Source: Paenibacillus chitinolyticus NBRC 15660 (GTDB lineage: Bacteria > Bacillota > Bacilli > Paenibacillales > NBRC-103111). From it: a stretch of DNA of 64,000 bases. The notes under the pieces were generated by a model. The model was not told where the DNA came from. It worked only from the letters and a program-made list of their open reading frames with translations, and did no database searches. Below are positions 33,077-41,467 of the stretch, piece by piece. Numbering within the stretch: position 1 is the stretch's first letter; each line of letters opens with the position of its first letter. The translations under genes were made by a program, and so were the position numbers. The DNA is taken from contig NZ_BBJT01000011.1 in the NCBI RefSeq assembly GCF_000739915.1, positions 124,001-188,000 on the forward strand. The letters run 5' to 3'.

Positions 33077-34120
33077 TTAAGCCCCCGGCCGCGGGTTGGA
33101 GGAAGCACGGACGACGAGCTTCGTGGAAAGCCGTTCATGGAACGAAACGGGCGGCTCATCCTCTTCCGGAGAAGCGTTAATCCGCTTCAGCAGGGCATCG
33201 GCCGCGAGAAGTCCCATCTCGAAGAACGGGACATAGACGGAGGTCAGCGGCGGATCGCTGAGCTTGGCCGCTTCGGAATCGTCGTATCCGACGATGGCAA
33301 GATCTTCTCCGGGGACGATGCCCCGTTCCTTCAGGCCCTGCATGAGGCCGACCGCCATCCGGTCGTTCGATGAGAATACCGCGTCGACACGGCCGCCGAG
33401 TTCGGCAATCCGTGCCGCCGCCGCGTAGCCGCTTGTCCGGCTGTAGTTGCCTTCCAGAATCAGCTCGGGCTCCGGCGCCAGACCCGCTTCGTTCAAGGCC
33501 CGGTAATAGCCCCGCAGACGGTCCGCGCTGTTCGAATACTGCGGCGACCCGTTCAGAAACGCGATCCGCCGGTATCCGCCTTCCAGCAAGTGCTTGACCG
33601 CCTCGTAGCAGCCCTGCTCATGGTCGGCGTCCACAACGCTGTATGTCTCCCCTTCGTAATGCTGATTGATCAGCACGAACGGCATTCCCTGACGATCGAG
33701 CTCCCGGAACCCTTCCCGCTGTGCGGGCACGTCCAGCGCGCCTAGAAAAATACACCCGTCCACTTTGCGGGAACGGTAAGGCTCCGTGTAATCCACGGAT
33801 TCGTGGGGAGAACGGAACATGACCAGCATATCGCAGCCGTGCCTGCGGACCCCTTCACCGATTCCGCTCAATATTTCCGAGAAATAATACGTCGAGAACA
33901 GGTGCACCTTCGGCACATACGGCAGAATCAGGCCGATATGACCGCTTTTCCCCAGAGCGAAGCTGCGGGCCACCGCATTGGGATGATAGTTCAGCTCCTT
34001 GGCCGCCGCCAGTACTTTCTGCTTCGTGCTTTCCTTCATAGGCCCTACATTGTTAAAAACGCGGGAAACCGTCGCTTCGGATACCCCCGCCATCTTTGCC
34101 ACATCTTTTCTCGTTACCAT
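33077..34120 (-). CDS. LacI family transcriptional regulator
   Basis: A 347-residue repressor-type protein. The helix-turn-helix VTRKDVAKMAGVSEATVSRVFNN is at 2-24, here quoted only by its core AGVSEATVSRV, with the hinge helix at about 45-58 (YHPNAVARSFA). The effector domain of the sugar-binding fold follows (IGLILPYV, VDGCIFLGALDV, DAVFSSNDRMAVGLM, VGYDDSE). ATG 34120 follows TAGGGGG. No sugar gene is adjacent, so its target is not obvious; two direct repeats upstream (34193-34230) may be its own operator. Confidence 0.9.
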   Translation of the reverse strand: MVTRKDVAKMAGVSEATVSRVFNNVGPMKESTKQKVLAAAKELNYHPNAVARSFALGKSGHIGLILPYVPKVHLFSTYYFSEILSGIGEGVRRHGCDMLVMFRSPHESVDYTEPYRSRKVDGCIFLGALDVPAQREGFRELDRQGMPFVLINQHYEGETYSVVDADHEQGCYEAVKHLLEGGYRRIAFLNGSPQYSNSADRLRGYYRALNEAGLAPEPELILEGNYSRTSGYAAAARIAELGGRVDAVFSSNDRMAVGLMQGLKERGIVPGEDLAIVGYDDSEAAKLSDPPLTSVYVPFFEMGLLAADALLKRINASPEEDEPPVSFHERLSTKLVVRASSNPRPGA

Positions 34121-34192
34121 GCCGCTACCCCCTAGCCGGCGTTCCTTACCGCCCGGTTTCTATGGATATTTCAATGGAAATAGATTGAGTTG

Positions 34193-34230
34193 GATCGTAA
34201 TCGCTCCATTTAATTAAGATCGTTATCGCT
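34193..34230 (-). promoter_or_regulatory. Direct-repeat operator candidate upstream of the LacI gene
   Basis: GATCGTAATCGCT (34193-34205) and GATCGTTATCGCT (34218-34230) differ at one base and begin 25 bases apart, about two and a half helical turns. They lie 73-110 bases before the LacI start. Confidence 0.45.
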
Positions 34231-34257
34231 TATTGTAAGAAATTTTTCGGATAAAAT

Positions 34258-34277
34258 AAATGAACACGCGTTCATTT
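34258..34277. promoter_or_regulatory. TetR-style inverted repeat
   Basis: AAATGAAC and GTTCATTT flank a four-base centre, a form common for TetR-family operators. It lies between the LacI gene and the two-component operon; no TetR gene is in the window. Apart from this site and the direct repeats, the 360-base gap 34121-34480 holds nothing I can identify. Confidence 0.45.
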
Positions 34278-34480
34278 TCTCATGTCCATCGGCTTACTGT
34301 CAATCGGCGGCAGGTGCTTTCCGCCTGCTCCGGCCCTACTTGCACTCGCCTATCCGACCGACTATGCTAAGATTATGCAAGCGCCCTTAAACAAGCCGCG
34401 CGTGCAGCTTCGAACAACAATCACGGTTGCGGCCAAAGCCCGCCAGGACAACCGCTTGTCATATAAGGAGTTGAGCGAAA

Positions 34481-35206
34481 ATGAAACTGCTCGTCGTGGA
34501 AGACGACCGGTCGGTGTGCGAAATGCTCCGCCCTTTTCTGGAGCGCGAAGGGACCGTTACGTTCGTGCATACGGGCTCCGAAGCCGAATCCCTGATCCGT
34601 GAAGCCTCCTGGAACCTGATTATTCTGGACTGGATGCTTCCGAACCGCAGCGGGATCGAGCTGTGCCGGATGATCCGCAAGACACAGGACACCCCCGTTA
34701 TTCTGCTGACGGCCCGCGGAGAAGAAGGCGACCGCGTACTCGGACTGGAATCCGGCGCGGACGATTACATCACGAAGCCGTTCAGTCCGCTGGAGCTTCT
34801 CGCGCGCATCAAAGCGATTATGCGCCGCTATCACAGCGGGCCCGGCAGTATGGCCGACAACGGTGCCGCGGAGTCCGCGTTCCCGGAGGAGCTTGTCGAA
34901 GACAACGGAGAGCGGCTCGTCCACAAAGATATCAAAGTCGATACGAGCACGCGAGAGGTCTACGTCGGCCCGGATAAATTCACGAATCTGACGCCCCGGG
35001 AATTCGATTTGATCTCCCTGCTCGTCCGCTATCCCAAACGCGTGTTTACCCGGGAGCAGCTTCTCGAAGCTGTGTGGGGGTACGACTTTTACGGGGATGA
35101 ACGTACGGTCGACGTTCACATCAAGAGACTCCGCACCAAAATCGGCAGCGCCGAGAGGCCGCTGATCGCCACGGTCTGGGGAGTCGGCTACAAACTGGAG
35201 GAATAA
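34481..35206 (+). CDS. OmpR/PhoB-type response regulator
   Basis: Two-component transcription factor of 241 residues. Receiver domain: acidic pair Glu7-Asp8, phosphoacceptor Asp50, Thr77 and Lys99. An unusually long linker (about 118-150, PGSMADNGAAESAFPEELVE) leads to the winged-helix output domain (LTPREFDLISLLVRYPKRVF, GDERTVDVHIKRLR). ATG 34481 follows ATAAGGAG. The kinase gene follows after one base, so they form a pair. The regulon cannot be deduced from sequence. Confidence 0.92.
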   Translation: MKLLVVEDDRSVCEMLRPFLEREGTVTFVHTGSEAESLIREASWNLIILDWMLPNRSGIELCRMIRKTQDTPVILLTARGEEGDRVLGLESGADDYITKPFSPLELLARIKAIMRRYHSGPGSMADNGAAESAFPEELVEDNGERLVHKDIKVDTSTREVYVGPDKFTNLTPREFDLISLLVRYPKRVFTREQLLEAVWGYDFYGDERTVDVHIKRLRTKIGSAERPLIATVWGVGYKLEE

Positions 35207-35207
35207 G

Positions 35208-36704
35208 ATGAAGTTTAGGCTGATTCCGACCCGGCACCGTTTCACGTTTTTTCAGAGACAGTTTGTCTCGCTGCTCTTCCTGTCTCTGCTTGTTCTGGTG
35301 CTCGTGAGTTTTATTTTCGTCTATCTGTTCAAGATCCACATTTACGACGAGAAAACGGAGGAGCTCGAGAGCGCCGGTGACACGATTTCGCGGCTGATCC
35401 TCCGGGAGGAAGTCGTGCCCGAATTGACGCTGAGCGCCTACCGCACGGTTCTGAGAGAGCGGGGCATTTCCTTTATCGCCATGAATGCGAAAGGGCAGCT
35501 TTATTTTAAAGACCAGCGCACCACTCCTCCGACGTTCCGGTCCAAAACGTTTATGGACAGCCTGCTCGCCCAGATCCCCAAGCTTCAGAGCGGCAAAGCC
35601 CTGATCGTGGAAGAAAGCGGACCGGACCCCTATCTGGTATATCCGTACGAGCTTAAATTAAAGCATTCCGACGGCAAAAATTATTTGTTTGTCATGTCTC
35701 CGGTCAAAGGCATGACGCAGACGCTCTCCCGCGTTTACGAAATGGTCGTGCTCGCCGGTATCGTGGTTTTTGTGCTCGCCATGATCGTCGCGCTTATCGT
35801 TTCGCGCAATATGAGCCAGGCCGTCCTTTCGATCCGGCAGGCCACCCGGCGCATCGCCGACGGACGGTACGATACGCGCAGCGATCTCGCGCGGACGGAC
35901 GAGCTGGGAGATCTCTCCCGGGATTTTAACCGGATGGCGGAACAGCTGGAGTTCACTTCCCACAAGCTGGAGCGTATCGAAATCAAGCGGCGGCGTTTTA
36001 TTACCGATGTGACGCACGAACTGAGAACGCCGCTCACCTCGATCCGGGGAATTGTCGAAGGTCTGAAAAGCGAGTACATCACCGGACACGAAGAACAGGT
36101 CAAATACTACGGCATCATTGAGCAGGAAACGCTCCGGCTTATCCGTCTCATCAACGAACTGCTGGATATGGAAAAAATACAAAACGGTCTCATCACGCTG
36201 CGCCGGGAGTATTATCCGTTGAATGATTTGCTTGAAGTGCTGAAGGAGTCCTTCGAATTCCTGATCGGGGACAAAGACCTTCTTCTGGAAATCGACTGTC
36301 CTCCGGACACGATGATTTACGGCGATTATGACCGTTTAACGCAAATTTTGATTAATCTGATTAAAAACAGCATCCAGTTCACCTCTCACGGCACCATCCG
36401 TATGACGGCGAGACAGACGGAGACCGCAACCGAGCTGAGCATCTCGGACACAGGGCGGGGAATGACCGCCGAGGAGATGGAGCAGATCTGGGATCGTTTC
36501 TACAAGGCCGATCCTTCCCGCTCCAAAGACCGGAGCGAAACCGGCCTTGGGCTTTCGATCGTGAAGCGGCTCATGGAGGCGCACGACGCCGAAATACGCG
36601 TGTCGAGCGTGCCCGGCCAAGGCACCATATTCCGCCTGCGTTTTCCCGTCAAGCCGGGAAAAGCGGCTCATACGGGAGAGCTGCCGGGAGAAGGAGAAGT
36701 CTAA
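35208..36704 (+). CDS. Sensor histidine kinase with HAMP domain
   Basis: Membrane kinase of 498 residues paired with the preceding regulator. First membrane helix about 19-41, an extracellular sensor domain of roughly 135 residues, second helix about 178-199, HAMP to about 252, then the phosphoacceptor His270 in FITDVTHELRTPLTS. The ATPase domain has the N box (LINLIKNSIQFT), SDTGRGM and GLGLSIV. ATG 35208 overlaps the regulator's ribosome region with CTGGAGGAA upstream. A terminator follows at 36783. Confidence 0.92.
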   Translation: MKFRLIPTRHRFTFFQRQFVSLLFLSLLVLVLVSFIFVYLFKIHIYDEKTEELESAGDTISRLILREEVVPELTLSAYRTVLRERGISFIAMNAKGQLYFKDQRTTPPTFRSKTFMDSLLAQIPKLQSGKALIVEESGPDPYLVYPYELKLKHSDGKNYLFVMSPVKGMTQTLSRVYEMVVLAGIVVFVLAMIVALIVSRNMSQAVLSIRQATRRIADGRYDTRSDLARTDELGDLSRDFNRMAEQLEFTSHKLERIEIKRRRFITDVTHELRTPLTSIRGIVEGLKSEYITGHEEQVKYYGIIEQETLRLIRLINELLDMEKIQNGLITLRREYYPLNDLLEVLKESFEFLIGDKDLLLEIDCPPDTMIYGDYDRLTQILINLIKNSIQFTSHGTIRMTARQTETATELSISDTGRGMTAEEMEQIWDRFYKADPSRSKDRSETGLGLSIVKRLMEAHDAEIRVSSVPGQGTIFRLRFPVKPGKAAHTGELPGEGEV

Positions 36705-36782
36705 GAGCGGCGGCTTTCGGCGCTTGGCCTATTCTTCTCCGCTGCTCGTTCTTACCGCTTCTTACGATGCTCTTCCAACCAA

Positions 36783-36817
36783 GACGGCCCGGCTGACACT
36801 GCCCGGCCGTTTCTTTT
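36783..36817 (+). terminator. Terminator of the two-component operon
   Basis: ACGGCC-GGC and GCC-GGCCGT stem followed by TTTCTTTTT, between convergent genes. Confidence 0.75.
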
Positions 36818-37567
36818 TCATTTGCGTTTGTTGTACTTGTAGTACCGCAGTACCTTCGCGTAGATCCGCTTATCCTTCAGGACTTTAAAAATATACGGGT
36901 CCGGCTTCGTATTCACTTCCAACACCCACGGCTTAAGTTCCTGATCGACAGCGACATCCAACCCGATTTCCCGGATACCCGGATACTTCGAATGGAGAGC
37001 GAGAGCAGTACTGTGAGCCAGCCGTTTAAGCCTGGCTTTGAAGCGCTTCAACTCTTTGGCGCCAAAATAGGGGCTGAGTAATGTCTCAACGGAACGCAGC
37101 TTTCCTCCGCTATGGTAGTTCGTAACCACCTTGCCGGTTTGGGACACTCTGCCGATCATTCCGCTTACTTCCCACTGCCCCCCCGGCTTGGTCTGCACTA
37201 TGACCCGTAAATCGAACACGTTCTTGTCATGCTTCAGCATGCGAATGCCCTTTTGAGCCAAATATTTGCGCCCGTCCGTTGCCGTCTTCAGCGATTGATA
37301 CAGGTCCTCGTAAGTTTGAAAGCTTCGGGTCGTCTTCAGGTGCCGATACCGGTAAGGCTTGGCGTCTTGTTCGTTGTAATCCACCCGCATTACGCCCCTG
37401 CCGAACGTCCCGCAGTCGGGTTTTACGTACACCATGCGATATTTGTCCAACATATCACGCAGCGATTCTTCCGACAGGATCCGTGTAGGCGGTATATGAG
37501 GACGCACGGCCGTGCTGTGCAGGACAGCCTCCGTTTTTACCCACTTGCTCAGGACATATCTTCTCAT
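36818..37567 (-). CDS. YheC/YheD family ATP-grasp protein
   Basis: A 249-residue protein of the YheC/YheD family, known as endospore-coat-associated ATP-grasp proteins. Visible parts are the N-terminal VYVKPDCGTFGRGVMRVDY (ATP-binding loop), RKYLAQKGI, DLRVIVQ and, near the end, EIGLDVAVDQ and LEVNTKPDPYIF, the metal/ATP residues of the fold. The reaction is unknown; ATP-grasp enzymes form amide or peptide-like bonds. ATG 37567 follows AGGAGGAGG. It is shorter than YheC and YheD of B. subtilis, which carry an extra N-terminal domain. Confidence 0.82.
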   Translation of the reverse strand: MRRYVLSKWVKTEAVLHSTAVRPHIPPTRILSEESLRDMLDKYRMVYVKPDCGTFGRGVMRVDYNEQDAKPYRYRHLKTTRSFQTYEDLYQSLKTATDGRKYLAQKGIRMLKHDKNVFDLRVIVQTKPGGQWEVSGMIGRVSQTGKVVTNYHSGGKLRSVETLLSPYFGAKELKRFKARLKRLAHSTALALHSKYPGIREIGLDVAVDQELKPWVLEVNTKPDPYIFKVLKDKRIYAKVLRYYKYNKRK

Positions 37568-37741
37568 CCTGTGCCTCCTCCTATCCATCCGCAGACGTGC
37601 CTGCTAGAACAGATTATTCAAACCTGCCAATAGCTTATGAGGCTGGGCCAAGGATCGTCACGGACAAACGCCTGACGGCGGGAAAAGGCAACCTTAAGGG
37701 CCAATTTTCCGTTAGTAAGAAAAAGAAGCGAGGTGAACCCC

Positions 37742-38446
37742 GTGAGAAGAAAGTACGTGTCCGTCTTGATGATCTTGATCGGCCTGATGATAAATCCTTA
37801 TCACGCGAATGCGCTCGATTATGCGTTTATTCCGCTTAAAGAGCTCGCAGAGGATTCCGACGTTATTGTGACGGGAACGGTGCTCCGGGAAGAGAAATCG
37901 GATTCTGACAACCATTACACGCTTCAACCCGATCAAATCCTTAAGGGCGGTATGGATGTCGAGGAGCTCATCCGGATAAAAGTGCTTCAATTCGCCGATG
38001 AGGGCAAAATGTTTCCGGGCGAGCGTTACCTGCTTCTCCTCAAAGCCGGAAACCCGTTTATCGTGAACGGAGTGCATCAAGGCCTTATCCAGCTTTCCGG
38101 CGGGAAGCCTTTCTCCCGGTTTTACAAACCGGAAGAAGTTACGGCCCTGCTGGACAAACTGGGTGCGAAGATCAAAAAGTCCTCCTCGGCCGTAACTTCT
38201 TCGCCCTCGCCGGGAAACGTCTCTCCGCTACCCGAATCCGTTTCGGTCGGGGTGCGGCCGGCCGAAACGGATTCGGGGCCTTGGGAGGAAAGAAAGCCCG
38301 CCGATCCGTTTGTCCTCTCGGAATGGTACGGGCCTCTCTTTCTCGCTGCAGGTCTTGCAGCCGGCATCATCACGGCCTTTGCGGCCGAAAAGCGGGCCCG
38401 CAAACAAGAAGCCGAGACGGAGAACCAAGACCCCGCCAAACACTGA
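37742..38446 (+). CDS. Exported, C-terminally membrane-anchored hypothetical protein
   Basis: A 234-residue protein with a signal peptide (RRKYVSVLMILIGLMINPYHANA), an extracytoplasmic domain of about 120 residues that starts DYAFIPLKELAEDSDVIVTGTV, a Ser/Pro/Val-rich stalk and a C-terminal membrane helix (LFLAAGLAAGIITAF) followed by a charged tail. The domain start looks like a family of cell-surface proteins with an OB-like or beta-barrel fold (ADVIVTGTV pattern), but I cannot name it. GTG 37742 with GAGGTGA upstream is preferred over a GTG nine bases earlier. Confidence 0.65.
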   Translation: MRRKYVSVLMILIGLMINPYHANALDYAFIPLKELAEDSDVIVTGTVLREEKSDSDNHYTLQPDQILKGGMDVEELIRIKVLQFADEGKMFPGERYLLLLKAGNPFIVNGVHQGLIQLSGGKPFSRFYKPEEVTALLDKLGAKIKKSSSAVTSSPSPGNVSPLPESVSVGVRPAETDSGPWEERKPADPFVLSEWYGPLFLAAGLAAGIITAFAAEKRARKQEAETENQDPAKH

Positions 38447-38455
38447 AACATTCAA

Positions 38456-38530
38456 AAAAGCCGTCCCGCCCAATCGGCGGAACGGCTTTCATTTAAAGGA
38501 GGACCGGAAAATAATCTCCGGGTCCTCCTT
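38456..38530. terminator. Two adjacent terminator hairpins between convergent genes
   Basis: The first hairpin (38456-38491) pairs AAAGCCGT-CCGCC with GGCGG-ACGGCTTT. The second (38496-38530) pairs AAGGAGGACC with GGTCCTCCTT. They separate the exported-protein gene from prfC. Confidence 0.8.
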
Positions 38531-38535
38531 GTTTA

Positions 38536-40125
38536 TTAAGGCGCGTTTGTCAGGAACTGCGCAGTCGGATTTTTCTCCATAGCGGACCGCAGGGCGTACT
38601 CGCTCTCGAACAGGGCAACATAGTTGCCTTTCTTGTCCGTGACAAGCTGCGAGTTAATGCGGAAGCGGGACGGGTCGATCTTCTCGTCGATAATCCATCT
38701 CGCAAACTGGAAGCCCAGGCGCTGAAGCTGGATATCTACCCCGTACTCGGCCTTCATCCGGTGCTCGAACACTTCGAACTGAAGCTGGCCGACTACCCCT
38801 AGAATCGTATCGTCGAACGCTCCGGTAGTCCGGAACACCTGGATGGTTCCTTCCTCCGTAAGCTGGTCGATTCCCTTCTGGTACTGTTTGTGCTTCAAGG
38901 CGTTCTTGACGGTCACTTTGGCGAAAATTTCCGGCGAGAACGTAGGCAGCTCATCGAACACGATTTCTTCCTTCTGGCTGAGAGAGTCCCCGATTCTGAA
39001 AATCCCCGGGTCGAACAACCCGATGATATCTCCCGGATACGCCTCCTCCACAATGTCGCGGTCCTGTGCAAGAAACTGCTGCGGCTGAGAAAGCTTAATT
39101 TCCTTCCCGGCACGCACATGCTTCACAGACATGCCTCTCTGGAATTTGCCCGACACGATCCGCAGGAACGCGATACGGTCCCGGTGGGCCGGATTCATGT
39201 TGGCCTGGATCTTGAACACATACCCCGAGAAGTTCTCTTTGGTCGGTTCTATCATTTCGCCCTGCGAGTTTTTACGCGGCTCCGGAGCCGGCGCCAGTTC
39301 CAGGAAGTTCTCCAGGAACGTCTGGACGCCGAAGTTGTTGACGGCACTGCCGAAGAATACCGGCGTCAGCTCGCCCCTCATCACTTTCTCGTAATCAAAC
39401 GGGTCGCCGGCAACGTCCAGAAGCTCCATCTCTTGTCCGAGCTGCTCGTACAGATGCTCGCCCGCGATTTCCTTGATAACCTGGTCCTCGTATCCTTCTA
39501 CCTTGCGGACGGCAACCTGCTTGTGATCGTCGCCCTGGAACAGCTCCAATTGGGTCCGCTGGCGGTCGTATACGCCGCAGAACCGCTTGCCCATGCCGAT
39601 CGGCCAGTTCATGGGGTACGAACGGATACCGAGAACCTGCTCCAATTCTTCCAGCAGTTCGAACGGATCACGGCCTTCACGGTCGAGTTTGTTGATAAAC
39701 GTGAAAATCGGAATGCCTCTCATCCGGCATACCTGGAACAGCTTGATCGTCTGAGCCTCGACGCCCTTCGCAACGTCGATCAGCATCACCGCGCTGTCTG
39801 CGGCGGTTAAGGTGCGGTACGTATCTTCACTGAAATCCTGGTGACCCGGGGTATCCAGAATGTTGACCTTGTGTCCGAGATAATCGAATTGCATAACGGA
39901 CGACGTAACGGAGATCCCCCGCTGCTTCTCGATTTCCATCCAGTCGGAAGTCGCGTATTTGCCGACCTTGCGGCCTTTAACCGTTCCGGCGAGGCGGATC
40001 GCGCCTCCGAAGAGCAGCAGTTTTTCCGTCAGTGTAGTTTTACCCGCATCGGGGTGGGAAATAATGGCGAACGTGCGGCGCTTAGCCGCCTCGGTTTGAA
40101 GCTCTTTTTGTAAAGGTGTACTCAT
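38536..40125 (-). CDS. prfC: Peptide chain release factor 3
   Basis: Translational GTPase of 529 residues that recycles release factors 1 and 2 after termination. The G-domain motifs are SHPDAGKTT (P-loop, 23-31), DTPGHQDFSE (G3) and NKLDREG (G4). Domains 2 and 3 are complete, including GDIIGLFDPG and the C-terminal FQFARWI. The length is normal. ATG 40125 follows AGGAAGGAT; eleven codons of open frame upstream lack a ribosome site. It stands alone on the minus strand. Confidence 0.95.
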   Translation of the reverse strand: MSTPLQKELQTEAAKRRTFAIISHPDAGKTTLTEKLLLFGGAIRLAGTVKGRKVGKYATSDWMEIEKQRGISVTSSVMQFDYLGHKVNILDTPGHQDFSEDTYRTLTAADSAVMLIDVAKGVEAQTIKLFQVCRMRGIPIFTFINKLDREGRDPFELLEELEQVLGIRSYPMNWPIGMGKRFCGVYDRQRTQLELFQGDDHKQVAVRKVEGYEDQVIKEIAGEHLYEQLGQEMELLDVAGDPFDYEKVMRGELTPVFFGSAVNNFGVQTFLENFLELAPAPEPRKNSQGEMIEPTKENFSGYVFKIQANMNPAHRDRIAFLRIVSGKFQRGMSVKHVRAGKEIKLSQPQQFLAQDRDIVEEAYPGDIIGLFDPGIFRIGDSLSQKEEIVFDELPTFSPEIFAKVTVKNALKHKQYQKGIDQLTEEGTIQVFRTTGAFDDTILGVVGQLQFEVFEHRMKAEYGVDIQLQRLGFQFARWIIDEKIDPSRFRINSQLVTDKKGNYVALFESEYALRSAMEKNPTAQFLTNAP

Positions 40126-40192
40126 GGTTGGATCCTTCCTGCTTTCTCTATAGTTCATCTTATGCCGCTGCCCGCTTCCGGTGTCTGCGGCG

Positions 40193-41275
40193 TCACACGC
40201 TCTTCTTGTTTAATGCGATCGTCCAGTGCGCTTCCTTCAGCCATCTGCGCTGGGCGTATTCGCGGCCGCGGACCACGACCTTATTCTCGAAAACCTGGAC
40301 GTAAAGACCTTGCGTCTTCGATTTTCGGGCATCCGGCAGAGCCTTGTTCAATGTCCGGCCGACCGACGAGTTGTGAAAATAGTGAAACGGCTCCTGCAGA
40401 TAGTGGGCCGATCCGTTCTGGAAATCCTGATGCCGGTGCCCGCAGAAAACGAAAACGTTCTTGTACGGGGCGATCAGCTCCCGGATTTCCTTGCCGCGGA
40501 CGATCTGATGACTTCCCCCGCTGCGTCCCTGCATCGGCAGAGGCTGGTGGATCATAATGAAGATCCGCGCCGTTTTGTCCAGTCCCGCCAGTTGGGTTTT
40601 AAACCACTCCATCTGCGCGTCCGTGTACCAGGCGCCTTCACCCGCCTCGGGTTTCTCCTGCATGTAGCCTTCCTGTGAAAGCAGCAGAATGGTGCAGCCC
40701 TCCAGATCCATCCGGTTATACGGCTGTTTGTACCCGAAAAATGTTAAAAATCTTTCCCTGGCCATCGCGTCGGTCTTGCCGTTGGGCATGCCCTCCCGGT
40801 TAAACCCGCCGGTTTTGTCCAGCCAAAGATCGTAATATTCGTGATTCCCCATATTGGCGTGCACGGGCGGAAGCTTGTACGCCTTCATAAGCCGGCCCAG
40901 CTCCTTGTAATCCCGCTCTCTCCCGTAGTCCGTACAATCGCCGGTCAGAAGGAGAACATCCACCGGCTGCTTCATGGCCGTCATATCGCTCAAAGCGGAC
41001 TTAAAATGCTCCAAAGTCAGCGGATCGTCGGGCGAAGCGTGGATATCGCTCATGATCGCGAAAGTGGCGAGCGCCTTCCCCGCCTGCGGATCATCCGGAA
41101 GCTGAAGATCCTCTCCGGCCGGGAGCTCTTCGGCTTCTTCCGCCTGGACCACGGCAGACTCACGGTCCGAAAGTCCGGATTTTCGCCTTAATCCGCTTAA
41201 TACGGTTCCTGCACCGGCCCCAAGCAGAATGGCAAAAAATGCGGTCAGCCATTTGAGAAACGAGCGCCTGTCCAT
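40193..41275 (-). CDS. Tat-exported metallophosphoesterase
   Basis: A 360-residue calcineurin-like phosphoesterase. The N-terminus MDRRSFLKWLTAFFAILLGAG is a clear twin-arginine signal (RRSFLK), so it is exported folded. Metal motifs are SDIHAS, GDCTDYG, GNHEYYD, HQPLP and GHRHQDF. An acidic linker (EEAEELPAGEDLQLPDD) follows the signal. ATG 41275 has GAAGGAG upstream. It is only distantly similar to the YkuE-like protein at 2403. The substrate is unknown, with wall- or lipid-linked phosphates possible. Confidence 0.85.
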   Translation of the reverse strand: MDRRSFLKWLTAFFAILLGAGAGTVLSGLRRKSGLSDRESAVVQAEEAEELPAGEDLQLPDDPQAGKALATFAIMSDIHASPDDPLTLEHFKSALSDMTAMKQPVDVLLLTGDCTDYGRERDYKELGRLMKAYKLPPVHANMGNHEYYDLWLDKTGGFNREGMPNGKTDAMARERFLTFFGYKQPYNRMDLEGCTILLLSQEGYMQEKPEAGEGAWYTDAQMEWFKTQLAGLDKTARIFIMIHQPLPMQGRSGGSHQIVRGKEIRELIAPYKNVFVFCGHRHQDFQNGSAHYLQEPFHYFHNSSVGRTLNKALPDARKSKTQGLYVQVFENKVVVRGREYAQRRWLKEAHWTIALNKKSV

Positions 41276-41402
41276 CTGCCAGCTCCTTCCGGCTAAGCTT
41301 CCCCCTATTATAACCCGTTTTTTGCCGCACTGCACGCGGATTCTTCAAGCGCCTTCCGAAAAAAAATCACAAAAATAAACTAACATTTTTTAGCGAAATC
41401 TA

Positions 41403-41430
41403 TAAACTTTTTACGTTAAATAACCGATTA
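41403..41430 (+). promoter_or_regulatory. Candidate sigma-D (motility) promoter
   Basis: TAAA at 41403-41406, a 16-base spacer and ACCGATTA at 41423-41430 match the flagellar/chemotaxis sigma-D pattern (TAAA, GCCGATAT) at six of eight -10 positions, 38 bases before the chemoreceptor. Confidence 0.5.
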
Positions 41431-41467
41431 GGTGAAAGTAAACAAATATTAAGAGATGAGGGAAATC

